Assembly: GCA_040902655.1 (NCBI GenBank)
Contig: JBBDWV010000028.1
Span: 63,627 to 127,626, forward strand
DNA from: Mycobacteriales bacterium
GTDB taxonomy: Bacteria; Actinomycetota; Actinomycetes; Mycobacteriales; SCTD01
DNA length: 64,000 nt
Reading direction: 5' to 3'
Numbering within the stretch: the stretch's first letter is position 1; each line of letters begins with the position of its first letter. Below, piece by piece: positions 9,444-18,744 of the stretch. The notes beneath the pieces were generated by a model. It worked only from the letters and a program-made list of their open reading frames with translations. It was not told the DNA's origin and did not search any database. The position numbers and the translations under genes were made by a program.

Positions 9444-10721
9444 GTGAGCCTGGACCGTCGGCGCTTCCTACGGCTGGCCGCGGGAGTCGGCGCGCTGAGC
9501 GCAGTCGGCCTGCCGCGGGTCGCGCTCGCCGGCCCGGGCGGCGAGCGGCCGGTCGGGGAGTGGATCGCCGGGGACTTCCACTGCCACTCCACCTACAGCC
9601 ACGACGTGTGGGGTGGCCCCGGCGACGACAACACCGGCCCCGAGGAGTTCTACACGCACGGCCACACACCGGCCGAGCAGATCGCGCTGGCTGAGCTGCG
9701 CGGCCTGGACTTCCTGGCGATCACCGACCACAACCGGGTGGAGTCCCTGCGGGACCCCGGCTACGTCTCCAGCCGGCTGACGCTGCTGCCGGGCTACGAG
9801 CACTCGCACCCGGGCTCGGACCACTGCGGCGTGTTCCTGCACTCACGGGACCTGCTGCCCGACGTCATCCCGGCCGACGCCGGTCTGGCCGCCTGGCTGG
9901 ACGAGGTGCACGCCCGCGGCGGGATGGCCGTGGTGAACCACCCCTTCTACGGCAACGAGGACGCCGGCGACGCGCTGGCGTGGGACGCCTCGGTCGCCGA
10001 CTCGCTGCGCTTCGACGCGGTCGAGGTCTGGAACAGCATGTGGCTGACCCGGCACGACACGGTCCCGCCCTACGACGCCGACAACTCGCTGTCGGTGCAC
10101 TGGTGGGAGTCGACCTTCGCGCCGGCCGGCCGCGGGGCCGCAGTCGGTGGCAGCGACAACCACTGGAAGCTGCTCGACCCGATGGCCGGGGTCGGTCAGC
10201 CGACCACCTGGGTCTACGCCCCGGACCGGTCACCGGCCGGGATCATCGCCGGCGTCCAGGCGGGTCGCACGACCATCTCGTGGCAGCCCCCCGCTCTCGG
10301 CGGCCCCCGGCTGCTGCTCGACGTCGTCGAGGACTGGAGCGGCCGGGCGGCGATGATCGGCGGGTCGGTGCACGGCGACGGGCAGTTGCTCGCAGTGGTC
10401 ACGGCGTCGAACGCGGTCGGGCAGGTGCTGCGCCTGGTGTCCGGTGGCGAGGTCGTGCACGAGTCGCGCATCCTGCTGCCGGACCAGCGGGTCGAGATCC
10501 CGGTGGTGCTGCCGAACGGCGGCTGGCTGCGGGCCGAGCTGCTCCTGCAGGAGCGCTACGCGCTGACGGCCCTCACATCATGCGTGTACGCCGACGGCCG
10601 GGCGCCGATGCCAGCCCGCCGCGAGGTGACACCCGGCCGGCCGGTGACCTACGACGGGATGGGCTTCGCCGGGCTCCCGGCGGGGGTGCAGGGGCTGCCG
10701 GCCTGCAGCTGCGCGCACTGA
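9444..10721 (+). CDS. Tat-exported PHP-domain metal-dependent phosphoesterase
   Basis: 425 residues from the GTG at 9444, five bases after the preceding stop. Residues 1-30 form a twin-arginine signal (LDRRRFLRLAAGVGALSAVG). The PHP domain shows GDFHCHSTYSHD (H46, H48), FLAITDHNRV and AVVNHPFYG, the metal-binding motifs of this superfamily. PHP enzymes hydrolyse phosphoesters using two or three metal ions. It is last in a unit of three exported hydrolases, suggesting stepwise breakdown of a complex extracellular, perhaps lipid-like, substrate. That pathway idea is inference. Confidence 0.8.
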   Translation: MSLDRRRFLRLAAGVGALSAVGLPRVALAGPGGERPVGEWIAGDFHCHSTYSHDVWGGPGDDNTGPEEFYTHGHTPAEQIALAELRGLDFLAITDHNRVESLRDPGYVSSRLTLLPGYEHSHPGSDHCGVFLHSRDLLPDVIPADAGLAAWLDEVHARGGMAVVNHPFYGNEDAGDALAWDASVADSLRFDAVEVWNSMWLTRHDTVPPYDADNSLSVHWWESTFAPAGRGAAVGGSDNHWKLLDPMAGVGQPTTWVYAPDRSPAGIIAGVQAGRTTISWQPPALGGPRLLLDVVEDWSGRAAMIGGSVHGDGQLLAVVTASNAVGQVLRLVSGGEVVHESRILLPDQRVEIPVVLPNGGWLRAELLLQERYALTALTSCVYADGRAPMPARREVTPGRPVTYDGMGFAGLPAGVQGLPACSCAH

Positions 10722-10759
10722 TCAACCTCGGCGACTCCCAGGCGGACGGCGTACGAGGT

Positions 10760-11473
10760 TCACAGGTGCGCGCGCGGCAGCCGCCAGCCCGCCGCCGCCA
10801 CGGCCACCACCGCGACGACCAGCAGCACCGCGACCGCCGTCCGCACCGAGACGTCGGCGACGGCGAAGGGCGCAGTGTCGAACGGCGCGCCCAGGACACG
10901 GCCGGCGTACGCGCCGAGGGACAGGTTGCGAAAGGCGGTCGTCGCCCCGGCCAGCAGCCCCTCCCACAGCACGAGGTAGGCCAGCCCGACGAGCACCGCC
11001 CGCCGCAGCAGCAGCGACAGCAGCACGAAGACCCCGGCGTAGGACACCGCGGCCAGCGCGCTGCCCAGCAGCAGGCTCCAGGCGGCGGTGCCGACCGGCA
11101 GCTCGGTCCTGGTCGCCAGCAGCAGGCAGCCGAGGGTGGCGGGCAGGCAGGCGAGCCAGCTGACGGCGGCGGCCGCCGCATACTTCGTCAGCACGATGCG
11201 GCGGTGGGACAGCGTCGTGGCGAGCAGCAGGCCCAGCGTGCCCTCGTCGCGTTCGTCGCCGAAGGCGTTGACACCGAGCACGAGGCCGACCAGTCCGAGA
11301 ACGAGGACCAGCAGATGGCCGCTGAGGGTGCCGTAGGCACCGGTGCGGTCGGCGTCGCCGGCGGTCACGGTGAGTAGAACGGCGACCAGGCCGACGAGCA
11401 GCGGCAGGGCGACGACGAAGGCGACGCGCCGGCCGCGCACCACCGAGCGCAGGCTCAGCGCCAGCAGGCTCAT
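10760..11473 (-). CDS. ABC-2 type transporter permease
   Basis: 237 residues with about six hydrophobic segments (for example FVVALPLLVGLVAVLLTV and LLVLVLGLVGLVLGVNAF). The motif DERDEGTLGLLLATTLSHRR after the second segment is characteristic of ABC-2 permeases. Its start overlaps the stop of the ATPase gene by 4 nt, so the two are translationally coupled. It is the last gene of a leftward unit that begins with the damaged ATPase at 13437. Substrate unknown. Confidence 0.85.
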   Translation of the reverse strand: MSLLALSLRSVVRGRRVAFVVALPLLVGLVAVLLTVTAGDADRTGAYGTLSGHLLVLVLGLVGLVLGVNAFGDERDEGTLGLLLATTLSHRRIVLTKYAAAAAVSWLACLPATLGCLLLATRTELPVGTAAWSLLLGSALAAVSYAGVFVLLSLLLRRAVLVGLAYLVLWEGLLAGATTAFRNLSLGAYAGRVLGAPFDTAPFAVADVSVRTAVAVLLVVAVVAVAAAGWRLPRAHL

Positions 11474-12402
11474 CGGCCGGCTCCCCGGGCGGAGGCGGTC
11501 AGCCGGGTGAAGACGCTCTCGAGATCCTCACCGACCGGGACGATGCGGCGCAGCAGCACGTCCGCCTGCCTGGCCAGCTGCGGCAGCCGGACGGCGAGCT
11601 CGGCGCCGTCGGTGGTGTGCACGACGAGCGCGTCGGGCAGCAGCGACACCGCGTCCACGCTGTCCTCGCCCAGCAGCAGGCCGGCCAGCCCGCGCGGGTC
11701 GTCGGTCTCGACCCGTACCGTGCGGGCGGACTGCGCCAGCAGCTCCTGGACCCCCGCCGGTGTGCCCTCGGCCACCAGCCGACCGTTGACCATGACCAGC
11801 ACCCGGTCGGCCATCCGCTCCACCTCCGCCAGGATGTGCGAGGACACCAGCACGGTGCGTCCCTCGCGGCCGAGTCGGCGGATCAGCTCGACATCCGCGC
11901 GGCGCTGCGCCGGGTCGAGCCCGTTGAGCGGCTCGTCGAGCAGCAGCACCTCCGGGTCGTGCGCGAGCGCCTGCGCGAGGCGGACCCGCTGGCGCATCCC
12001 CTTGGAGAAGCCGGCGACCCGGCGGTCGGCCGCGCCCTCGAGCCCCACCACCGACAGGGCCATGGCCGCGGCCCGTACGGGGTCGATCAGGCCGCGGTGC
12101 CGGGCCAGGAACTCCACCGTCTGTCGGGCGGTGAGGAACGGCCACAGCCCGTCGTTGTCCGGTACCAGTCCGAGCCGCGCGTGCACGGACGGCTCGCGCC
12201 GCGGGTCCTGGCCGAGGATGCGCACCGTGCCCTGGCTGGGCGCGGTGAAGCCGGCGAGCAGGTCGAACAGGGTGGACTTGCCGGCGCCGTTGTGGCCGAG
12301 CAGTCCGGTCACGCCCGGCTGCGAGCTGAACGACACGTCCGACAGCGCGACCGTGTCGCCGAACCACTTGGACACCGCCGAGACCTGCAGCGCCGCGGTC
12401 AC
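11470..12402 (-). CDS. ABC transporter ATP-binding protein
   Basis: 310 residues. Walker A is GHNGAGKST (about residues 36-44), a signature-like FSKGMRQRVRLAQAL near 130, Walker B VLLLDEPLNGLDPAQ, and the switch region VLVSSHILAEVERM. A C-terminal extension of ~90 residues resembles the DUF4162-type tail of this class. The GTG start at 12402 overlaps the end of the permease remnant (GTGA). It forms a pair with the permease at 10760 and probably functions as a two-gene exporter or integrity system. Confidence 0.9.
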   Translation of the reverse strand: MTAALQVSAVSKWFGDTVALSDVSFSSQPGVTGLLGHNGAGKSTLFDLLAGFTAPSQGTVRILGQDPRREPSVHARLGLVPDNDGLWPFLTARQTVEFLARHRGLIDPVRAAAMALSVVGLEGAADRRVAGFSKGMRQRVRLAQALAHDPEVLLLDEPLNGLDPAQRRADVELIRRLGREGRTVLVSSHILAEVERMADRVLVMVNGRLVAEGTPAGVQELLAQSARTVRVETDDPRGLAGLLLGEDSVDAVSLLPDALVVHTTDGAELAVRLPQLARQADVLLRRIVPVGEDLESVFTRLTASARGAGR

Positions 12403-12848
12403 GCCGCGTCTCGTCCGGTGTAGCGGCCGGCCAGCACGCCCCCGGACAGCATTAGCACGCCGCCGACGACCGACCAGACCAACGCGTCCGGCGGCTGCCC
12501 GTACGGCTCCTCGAGGCCCGGTCCGGGCAGCAGCTCGGCGGCGGCCCGCAGTGGTGTCTGCGCGAGGTCGGCGGCGAGCACCGCCGGCCGTTCACTGAGC
12601 GCCGCCACCAGATGGCTGACCACCGGGCTCACCAGCAGCACCGCCAGCAGGCCGCCGACGGCGAAGACCCGTTTGGCGGTCAGCGCACCGGCCAGCAACC
12701 CGAGCGCGGCGAAGTAGCCGGCCATGAGCAGGCCCGCGCCGACCACGGCCGGGAGGTCGCTGCCCTCCGAGCGCAGCGCCTGCATCGGTGCCTCCGCGGT
12801 GAGGATGGAGCCGGCGAGCAGCACCAGCAGCGGGCTGAGCGTCACCAG
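12399..12848 (-). pseudogene. ABC permease remnant (C-terminal half only)
   Basis: About 149 codons of a membrane protein reading VTLSPLLVLLAGSILTAEAP onward, with four hydrophobic segments and the C-terminal end GVLAGRYTGRDAA. Upstream of 12845 the same frame is only a shadow of the ATPase gene, so the amino-terminal half of the permease is missing. The stop is coupled to the next ATPase (GTGA), as expected of a once intact permease. It is out of frame with the truncated ATPase. Confidence 0.75.
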
Positions 12849-13437
12849 CGATGTCCTCCAGCACGTGGGAGGACAGCAGCACCTGGATCCCGAGATCGCG
12901 CGACAGGTGCCGCAGGATCGAAAGCATCTCGCTGCGCCCGGCCGGGTCGAGCCCGGAGGTCGGCTCGTCGAGCACGACCAAATCGGGGCCGTGCACCAGC
13001 GCCTGGGCCAGCTTGGCGCGCTGCCGCATACCGAGCGAGTAGGTGTCCACCAGCCGGTGTCGCTCCTCCGCGAGCCCGACCGCGAACAACACCTCAGACG
13101 CCCGCCGCAGCGCATCCCGCCGCGGCAGCCCGCGCAGCCGCGCCAGGTGGATGCACAGGTCCTGCGCCGACATGTCGGTCGGGAGGCAGGCGTGCTCGGG
13201 CAGGTAGCCCACCCGCGCACGGATCTGCCGGCGGTCGGTCAGCCCGAGCACCTGCACCTGCCCGGCATCGGGGACCAGCAGCCCGAGCGCCACCTTCATC
13301 AGCGTGGACTTGCCGGCGCCGTTCGCGCCGAGCAGGCCGGTGGCGGGCGCCGTCACGTCGACCGTCACGCCGTCTAGCGCGCGTACGTCGCCGAAGGTCT
13401 TGACCAAACCGTCGCAGGACAGTGCCGCAGGGATCAT
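12849..13437 (-). pseudogene. Truncated ABC ATP-binding protein
   Basis: Starts at the ATG at 13437 (MIPAALSCDGLVKTF). About 196 good codons include Walker A GANGAGKST, YSLGMRQRAKLAQAL, Walker B VVLDEPTSGLDPA and end in the switch VLLSSHVLEDI. Homology stops abruptly there. The frame then reads through permease sequence out of frame to 12592 (low-complexity Arg/Gly/Ala). The ~100-residue C-terminal region is lost. A single deletion removing the 3' end of this gene and the 5' end of the permease explains both remnants. The ATPase core might still be made. Confidence 0.75.
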
Positions 13438-13539
13438 CGCGGCACCGTATCCGGCCGGGTGCGGGCAGGCGCTGTGTGCACAGGTCCGATCTCGGCCGTC
13501 GCCGGTGCCGTGCGGGGCAGGCTCTGACAGGCTGCCGGG

Positions 13540-15189
13540 ATGGATGCGGACGTGATCGTCATCGGAGCCGGGCTGGCCGGGCTGGTCGCCACTGCCGAGC
13601 TCGCCGACGCCGGCCGCCGGGTGCTGCTGCTCGACCAGGAGCCTGCAGTCAATCTCGGTGGCCAGGCGCACTGGAGCTTCGGCGGGCTGTTCCTGGTCGA
13701 CTCGCCGGAGCAGCGCCGGATGGGCATCAAGGACAGCCGCGAGCTGGCGCTGCAGGACTGGCTGGGCACCGCGGGCTTCGACCGCGACGAGGACCACTGG
13801 CCGCGGCAGTGGGCGCAGGCCTACGTCGACTTCGCGGCCGGTGAGAAGCGCGCCTGGCTGCACGCGCAGGGCGTGCGCTGGTTCCCGGTGGTCGGCTGGG
13901 CCGAGCGCGGCGGCTACGGCGCGATCGGGCACGGCAACTCCGTCCCGCGCTTCCACGTCACGTGGGGGACCGGCCCCGGGGTGGTCGCGCCGTTCGAGCG
14001 CCGGGTGCGGCAGGCGGTCGAGCGCGGGCAGGTCGAGCTGCGCTTCCGGCACCGCGTCGACGCGCTGGGAATGTCCGGCGGCGCGGTGACCGGTGTCCGC
14101 GGCGCACTGCTGGAACCGTCGGACGCGGCGCGCGGGCAGGCCACCTCCCGCGAGGTCGTCGGCGACTTCGACCTGTCGGCGCAGGCGGTCGTGGTGACCA
14201 GCGGCGGCATCGGCGGCAACCATGAGCTGGTACGGGCGAACTGGCCGTCGCGGCTGGGCGCCCCGCCGCAGCGGATGCTGTCCGGGGTCCCCGCGCACGT
14301 CGACGGCCGGATGATCCAGATCGCCCAGGACGCCGGGGCGCACGGCATCAACCCCGACCGGATGTGGCACTACGTCGAGGGCATCGAGAACCACGACCCG
14401 ATCTGGCCGCGGCACGCGATCCGGATCCTGCCCGGGCCGAGCTCGCTGTGGCTCGACGCGACGGGCAGGCGTCTACCGGTCCCGCTCTTCCCCGGCTTCG
14501 ACACTCTCGGCACCCTGGCGCACCTGCGCACGACCGGGCACGACCACTCGTGGTTCGTCCTCACCCAGAAGATCATCGAGAAGGAGTTCGCGCTGTCGGG
14601 ATCGGAGCAGAACCCCGACCTGACCGGCAAATCCGTCCGGCAGGTGCTGTCCCGGGCGCGGGCCGGGGCTCCCGGGCCGGTGCAGGCCTTCATGGACAAG
14701 GGCGTGGACTTCGTCGTACGCAGGAGCCTGCGTGAGCTGGTCGACGGGATGAACGCGATCAGCCCCGAGGCACCCCTGTCCCACGACACGGTCGAGGCGG
14801 AGGTGGTCGCGCGGGACCGCGAGATGGCGAACGACTTCAGCAAGGACCTGCAGGTGGTGGCGCTGCGCGGCGCACGGAAGTACCGCGGTGACAGGCTGAT
14901 CCGGGTCGCGACCCCGCACCGGCTGCTCGACCCGGCGGCCGGCCCGCTGATCGCGGTCAAGCTGCACGTGCTCACCCGCAAGTCGCTCGGCGGCCTCGAG
15001 ACCGACCTGTCGGCGCGGGTGCTGCGGGCCGGCGGTGAGGTGTTCGAGGGTCTCTACGCCGCGGGGGAGGCGGCCGGTTTCGGTGGCGGCGGCATGCACG
15101 GCTACCGCTCGTTGGAGGGCACGTTCCTCGGCGGCTGCCTGTTCAGCGGCCGGGTCGCGGGCCGGGCGGCGGCTGCGGCGACCGGCTGA
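13540..15189 (+). CDS. FAD-binding dehydrogenase (fumarate reductase/3-ketosteroid dehydrogenase-like flavoprotein)
   Basis: 549 residues. The N-terminal dinucleotide fold reads DVIVIGAGLAGLVATAELA with the acidic residue LLLDQE at the end of strand 2. Near the C-terminus GLYAAGEAAGFGGGGMHGYR gives the second FAD contact. Length and layout fit the FAD_binding_2 'FAD-binding dehydrogenase' group, which oxidises or reduces ketosteroid- or fumarate-like substrates. It stands alone and is convergent with the antiporter gene (3-nt gap). Divergent from the ABC unit. Substrate not predictable. Confidence 0.85.
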   Translation: MDADVIVIGAGLAGLVATAELADAGRRVLLLDQEPAVNLGGQAHWSFGGLFLVDSPEQRRMGIKDSRELALQDWLGTAGFDRDEDHWPRQWAQAYVDFAAGEKRAWLHAQGVRWFPVVGWAERGGYGAIGHGNSVPRFHVTWGTGPGVVAPFERRVRQAVERGQVELRFRHRVDALGMSGGAVTGVRGALLEPSDAARGQATSREVVGDFDLSAQAVVVTSGGIGGNHELVRANWPSRLGAPPQRMLSGVPAHVDGRMIQIAQDAGAHGINPDRMWHYVEGIENHDPIWPRHAIRILPGPSSLWLDATGRRLPVPLFPGFDTLGTLAHLRTTGHDHSWFVLTQKIIEKEFALSGSEQNPDLTGKSVRQVLSRARAGAPGPVQAFMDKGVDFVVRRSLRELVDGMNAISPEAPLSHDTVEAEVVARDREMANDFSKDLQVVALRGARKYRGDRLIRVATPHRLLDPAAGPLIAVKLHVLTRKSLGGLETDLSARVLRAGGEVFEGLYAAGEAAGFGGGGMHGYRSLEGTFLGGCLFSGRVAGRAAAAATG

Positions 15190-15192
15190 CCG

Positions 15193-16389
15193 TCAGCGGC
15201 GCGCGTAGAGCTTGCGCGCCCGCACCGTCGTCACCCCGTGCGCGAGAGTGCTGGCGACGACGGCGAGGGTGCCGGCCGCGAACAGCCGCGGGTCGGTGGC
15301 GCCCTCGTGCGCGCTGTGCGCGAGGTAGAACACCGCGCTGACCCCGATCGGCCCGAACCAGCCGGTGAAGACGGCGTCGCGCAGGCGCAGCCCGAGCAGC
15401 CGGCCCAGTCCGACCACCAGGGGTGGGCGGCGCAGCAGCAGCACCGCGAGCGGGAACAGCAGCGCCCCGGCCCCGAGGTCGGCCCACGCCGACCACGGCA
15501 GGACCACGCCGACGAGCAGGAAGAACGGGATCACGAGGTAGCGGTTCGCGACCTCGTCGAGGGCGTCCTGCGCCTCGCGGTCCTCGTCGCCGATCATGGC
15601 GTTGTAGGCGAGCCCGGCGACAAAGACGCCGAGCACGCCGTCGGTCCCGAGCACCCGGCAGATCCCGAGCACGGCCACCGCCAGCACCAGTGTCAGGACC
15701 AGCTCCGACGGCCGCTCGACCTCGCGCCGACCCTCGACCCTGCGCAGCGCGGTGGCGGCGGCGGCGCCGACGGCCGCGCCGATCGCCGCCGCCACCACCA
15801 CCTGGTAGACCGCGTCCGACGCCGCACCGCCGACGGCCTTGCCGAGTACGGGTGCCAGCGCCAGCAACACGAGCGGCAGCGCGAGCCCGTCGTTCGCCCC
15901 GGACTCCTCCGTGAGCACCTGGCGGGTCTGCGCCGGCAGGTCCTGCTCGGCCGGCGCGCCGGTGACGACGTCGGAGGCGAGCACGGGATCGGTCGGGCAC
16001 AGGCACGCGCCGAGCACCAGGCCGAGCGAGAGGGGCAGGCCGAGTAGCGCCACCCCGAGCCCCGCGGTGGCCAACGCCGCCAGCGGCATGACCACTGCGA
16101 CGAGCAGCAGGACCGGTCGCAGCACCGGCCGCAGCGCGCTCACCGGGAAGCGCAGCGCCACCCCGATCAGCGACACCGCCAGCATCAGCCGCGACGCCTC
16201 GAGCAGCAGCAGGTCGCGGTGCGTCTCCGGCACGGTGACGAGGTCGAGGACCTGTGGACCGGCCAGCACCCCCAGCAGCAGCGCCAGCAACGGGCCGCTG
16301 AACGGGAGCCGGCGGATGCTGGCGCTGAAGAGCACGAGGAGCAGCGACAGGGCTCCGGCGAACAGGTAGCCGTAGTGGAGGGCGGTCAC
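15193..16389 (-). CDS. Cation:proton antiporter (CPA family)
   Basis: 398 residues from the GTG at 16389, which opens the first hydrophobic helix (VTALHYGYLFAGALSLLLVL); the frame continues upstream but only as a shadow of pxpA. About 11-12 membrane segments. The conserved unwound-helix regions are CPTDPVLASDV and SGANDGLALPLVLLAL, both diagnostic for Na+(K+)/H+ exchangers of the NhaP/CPA1 group. Located in the cytoplasmic membrane; role in pH and sodium balance. Divergent from pxpA with a 90-nt gap. A decayed relative lies at 29270. Confidence 0.88.
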   Translation of the reverse strand: MTALHYGYLFAGALSLLLVLFSASIRRLPFSGPLLALLLGVLAGPQVLDLVTVPETHRDLLLLEASRLMLAVSLIGVALRFPVSALRPVLRPVLLLVAVVMPLAALATAGLGVALLGLPLSLGLVLGACLCPTDPVLASDVVTGAPAEQDLPAQTRQVLTEESGANDGLALPLVLLALAPVLGKAVGGAASDAVYQVVVAAAIGAAVGAAAATALRRVEGRREVERPSELVLTLVLAVAVLGICRVLGTDGVLGVFVAGLAYNAMIGDEDREAQDALDEVANRYLVIPFFLLVGVVLPWSAWADLGAGALLFPLAVLLLRRPPLVVGLGRLLGLRLRDAVFTGWFGPIGVSAVFYLAHSAHEGATDPRLFAAGTLAVVASTLAHGVTTVRARKLYARR

Positions 16390-16479
16390 GACCGGCGCTT
16401 TCCCGAGCCGACCCGCTCTCACACGGGAAAGATCAGCTGCCTCACCCTGCGGCGGTCGTGCACCCGCCACACTGTCTGC

Positions 16480-17244
16480 ATGACCGCCACCCGCGTGGAC
16501 CTCAACAGCGACGTCGGTGAGAGCTACGGCGCCTGGTCGTTCGGCGACGACCTCGCCCTGCTCGACGTCGTCACCAGCGCCAACGTCGCCTGCGGCTTCC
16601 ACGCCGGCGACCCCCGCACGATCGAGCGGACGGTCGCCGCCGCCGCCGAGCGCGGGGTCGTGGTGGGCGCGCAGGTGTCCTATCCCGACCTTGTCGGTTT
16701 CGGCCGGCGCGACATGGACGTGGCGCCCGCCGACCTGACGGCGGACGTGCTCTACCAGCTCGGTGCGCTCGAGGGCTTCGCGCGCGTGGCCGGCACCTCC
16801 GTCCGCTACGTCAAACCGCACGGTGCCCTCTACAACCGGTGCGTCGTCGATGACGTGCAGGCCCGCGCTGTGGTGCAGGCGGTGAAGCTGTACGACCGCG
16901 CGCTGCCGGTGCTCACCCTGCCCGGTTCCGCCCTCGCCCGGGCTGCGCGCGCGGCCGGGGTGTCCGTGGTGGCGGAGGGCTTCGCCGACCGCGCCTACAC
17001 CGCCGCGGGGCACCTGGTGCCGCGGCGCGAGCCGGGGGCGGTCGTCGTCGACGAGGTGGAGGTCGTCGCGCGGGCCGTGCGGATGGTCGACCAGGGCCGG
17101 GTCGCGGCGCACGGCGGGGGAGAGGTCGAGATCGGCGTGCAGTCGCTGTGCGTGCACGGCGACACCCCCGGCGCGGCGCGGCTGGCCCGGGCCGTGCGTG
17201 AGGGGCTGGAGGCGGCCGGGCTGACGCTGCAGGCGTTCGCGTGA
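16480..17244 (+). CDS. pxpA: 5-oxoprolinase subunit A (LamB/YcsF family)
   Basis: 254 residues from the ATG at 16480 (MTATRVDLNSDVGESYGAW). The start motif LNSDVGE, FHAGDP and VKPHGALYN are hallmarks of the LamB/YcsF family. PxpA with PxpBC opens 5-oxoproline (pyroglutamate) to glutamate using ATP. The B and C genes follow directly, so the assignment is firm by context. Confidence 0.93.
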   Translation: MTATRVDLNSDVGESYGAWSFGDDLALLDVVTSANVACGFHAGDPRTIERTVAAAAERGVVVGAQVSYPDLVGFGRRDMDVAPADLTADVLYQLGALEGFARVAGTSVRYVKPHGALYNRCVVDDVQARAVVQAVKLYDRALPVLTLPGSALARAARAAGVSVVAEGFADRAYTAAGHLVPRREPGAVVVDEVEVVARAVRMVDQGRVAAHGGGEVEIGVQSLCVHGDTPGAARLARAVREGLEAAGLTLQAFA

Positions 17245-17281
17245 GGTCGGAGGCGACCAGCCGGACGCCGCCGGCACTCGC

Positions 17282-17887
17282 GTGAGGCTGCGTACCGCCG
17301 GACCGCTCGGCGTACTGGCCGAGCTGGCCGATCTGGAGACGGTGCACCGGCTGGACGCGGCGGTCCGCGCCGCTCAGCTGCCCGGGGTGGTCGACGTCGT
17401 GCCCGGCTACCGGACGCTGCTCGTCACCTCGTGCTCGGCGGCCTCCGCCGCGCGGGTACGAAAAGCCCTGCCGCTGCTGGACCTTCCCGGCCTGGACCAG
17501 GTACGGCGGACGGTCGTCGAGATCCCGGTGGTCTACGACGGGGAGGACCTGGCGGAGGTCGCCCGGCTGACCGACCTGCCCGTGGCAGAGGTCGTGCGGC
17601 GGCACACCGCGCCCGAGTACCTGGTGGCGTTCCTCGGCTTCGCGCCGGGCTTCCCGTACCTGCTCGGGCTGGACCCGGCACTGCACGTGCCGCGGCGGGC
17701 GACGCCGCGCACCTCGGTGCCGGCCGGCAGCGTGGCGCTGGCCGGTGTGCAGACCGGGATCTACCCGGCGGCGACGCCGGGTGGCTGGCAGCTGGTCGGG
17801 CGCACCGACGTCGCGCTGTTCGACGGGGACCGTGAGCCGCCGGCGCTGCTGGCGGCCGGGGACCGGCTGAGGTTCGCCGCCGCGTGA
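17282..17887 (+). CDS. pxpB: 5-oxoprolinase subunit B
   Basis: 201 residues; GTG start 37 nt after pxpA. Carboxyltransferase/allophanate hydrolase subunit 1 fold: FLGFAPGFPYLLGLD and RTSVPAGSVALAGVQTGIYP are present and typical. Works as a complex with PxpC, phosphorylating 5-oxoproline. Its stop overlaps the pxpC start by 4 nt, indicating coupled translation. Confidence 0.93.
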   Translation: MRLRTAGPLGVLAELADLETVHRLDAAVRAAQLPGVVDVVPGYRTLLVTSCSAASAARVRKALPLLDLPGLDQVRRTVVEIPVVYDGEDLAEVARLTDLPVAEVVRRHTAPEYLVAFLGFAPGFPYLLGLDPALHVPRRATPRTSVPAGSVALAGVQTGIYPAATPGGWQLVGRTDVALFDGDREPPALLAAGDRLRFAAA

Positions 17888-18744
17888 TCGTCGTCCGGCA
17901 GCCGGGGCCGCTGACGACGGTGCAGGACCTGGGCCGGCCGGGCCGGCGGCACCTGGGGGTTCCGTTGGCCGGTGCGGTCGACCGGCCGGCGCTGCGGGCG
18001 GCCAACCGGTTGGTGGGCAACGCTCCTGGCGCGGCGGCGCTCGAGACGACCCTGGCGGGGCCGGAGCTGGCGTTCGAGGTCGACGCGGTGGTGGCGGTGG
18101 CCGGCGGGCGGTGCACGGTGACCATGGGGGGAGAGATCGTCGAGGTCGGCGTCGCGGTGACTGTCCGGCGTGGCCGGACACTCGTGCTGGGCCTGGTGGT
18201 CACCGGGGTGCGCAGCTACCTCGCGGTCCGCGGCGGTCTGGAGGTGCCGGCCGTGCTCGGTTCCCGGTCCAGCTGCACGCTGTCCGGGCTGGGGCCGTCA
18301 CCGCTCGCCGCCGGCGACCGGCTGCGGGTGGGGGAGCAGGTCGAGGCTGCCGTCGCGGACGGTCCGGCGGTCCTGCCCGAGATCGCCGCCGAGCCGGTGC
18401 TGCGACTGGTTCCCGGCCCACGGGAGGACGCCTTTGCGCCGGAGGCGTTACCGCGGCTGACCGGCGCGCCGTACGTCGTGACGCCGAGCAGCGACCGCAG
18501 CGGGGTGCGGCTGGCGGGGGCGGCGCTGCCGCACCGGACCACCGGCGAACTCCTGTCGGAGGGCGTCGTGCCGGGGGCGGTGCAGGTGCCGCCGGACGGG
18601 CAGCCCATCGTGTTCCTGGCCAACTGCCCGACGACCGGCGGCTACCCGGTGATCGGTGTCGTCGTTCCCGAGGACCTGCCGCACGTCGCGCAGGCGCGTG
18701 CGGGTAGTGCGGTCCGGTTCGCGGTCACCGCGTTCCGGCGGTGA
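17884..18744 (+). CDS. pxpC: 5-oxoprolinase subunit C (biotin-dependent carboxyltransferase-like)
   Basis: 286 residues; GTG start inside the pxpB stop. Family motifs: TVQDLGRPGRRHLGVPLAGA at residues ~11-30, SDRSGVRLAG near 200, and GGYPVIGVVVPEDL near the C-terminus. Completes the pxpABC operon. The last 20 nt overlap the convergent DUF1918 gene. Confidence 0.93.
   Translation: MIVVRQPGPLTTVQDLGRPGRRHLGVPLAGAVDRPALRAANRLVGNAPGAAALETTLAGPELAFEVDAVVAVAGGRCTVTMGGEIVEVGVAVTVRRGRTLVLGLVVTGVRSYLAVRGGLEVPAVLGSRSSCTLSGLGPSPLAAGDRLRVGEQVEAAVADGPAVLPEIAAEPVLRLVPGPREDAFAPEALPRLTGAPYVVTPSSDRSGVRLAGAALPHRTTGELLSEGVVPGAVQVPPDGQPIVFLANCPTTGGYPVIGVVVPEDLPHVAQARAGSAVRFAVTAFRR

Noticed and set aside
6469-9669. 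A 1066-codon minus-strand frame opposite the CocE and POP-like genes
   Set aside because: Antisense shadow; Arg/Gly/Val-rich without motifs, while the plus-strand genes have signal peptides and catalytic triads.
12592-14415. A 607-codon minus-strand frame joining the flavoprotein locus to the ABC ATPase
   Set aside because: Only the part from 13437 down to about 12849 is real ATPase; upstream is antisense to the flavoprotein gene and downstream is out-of-frame permease.
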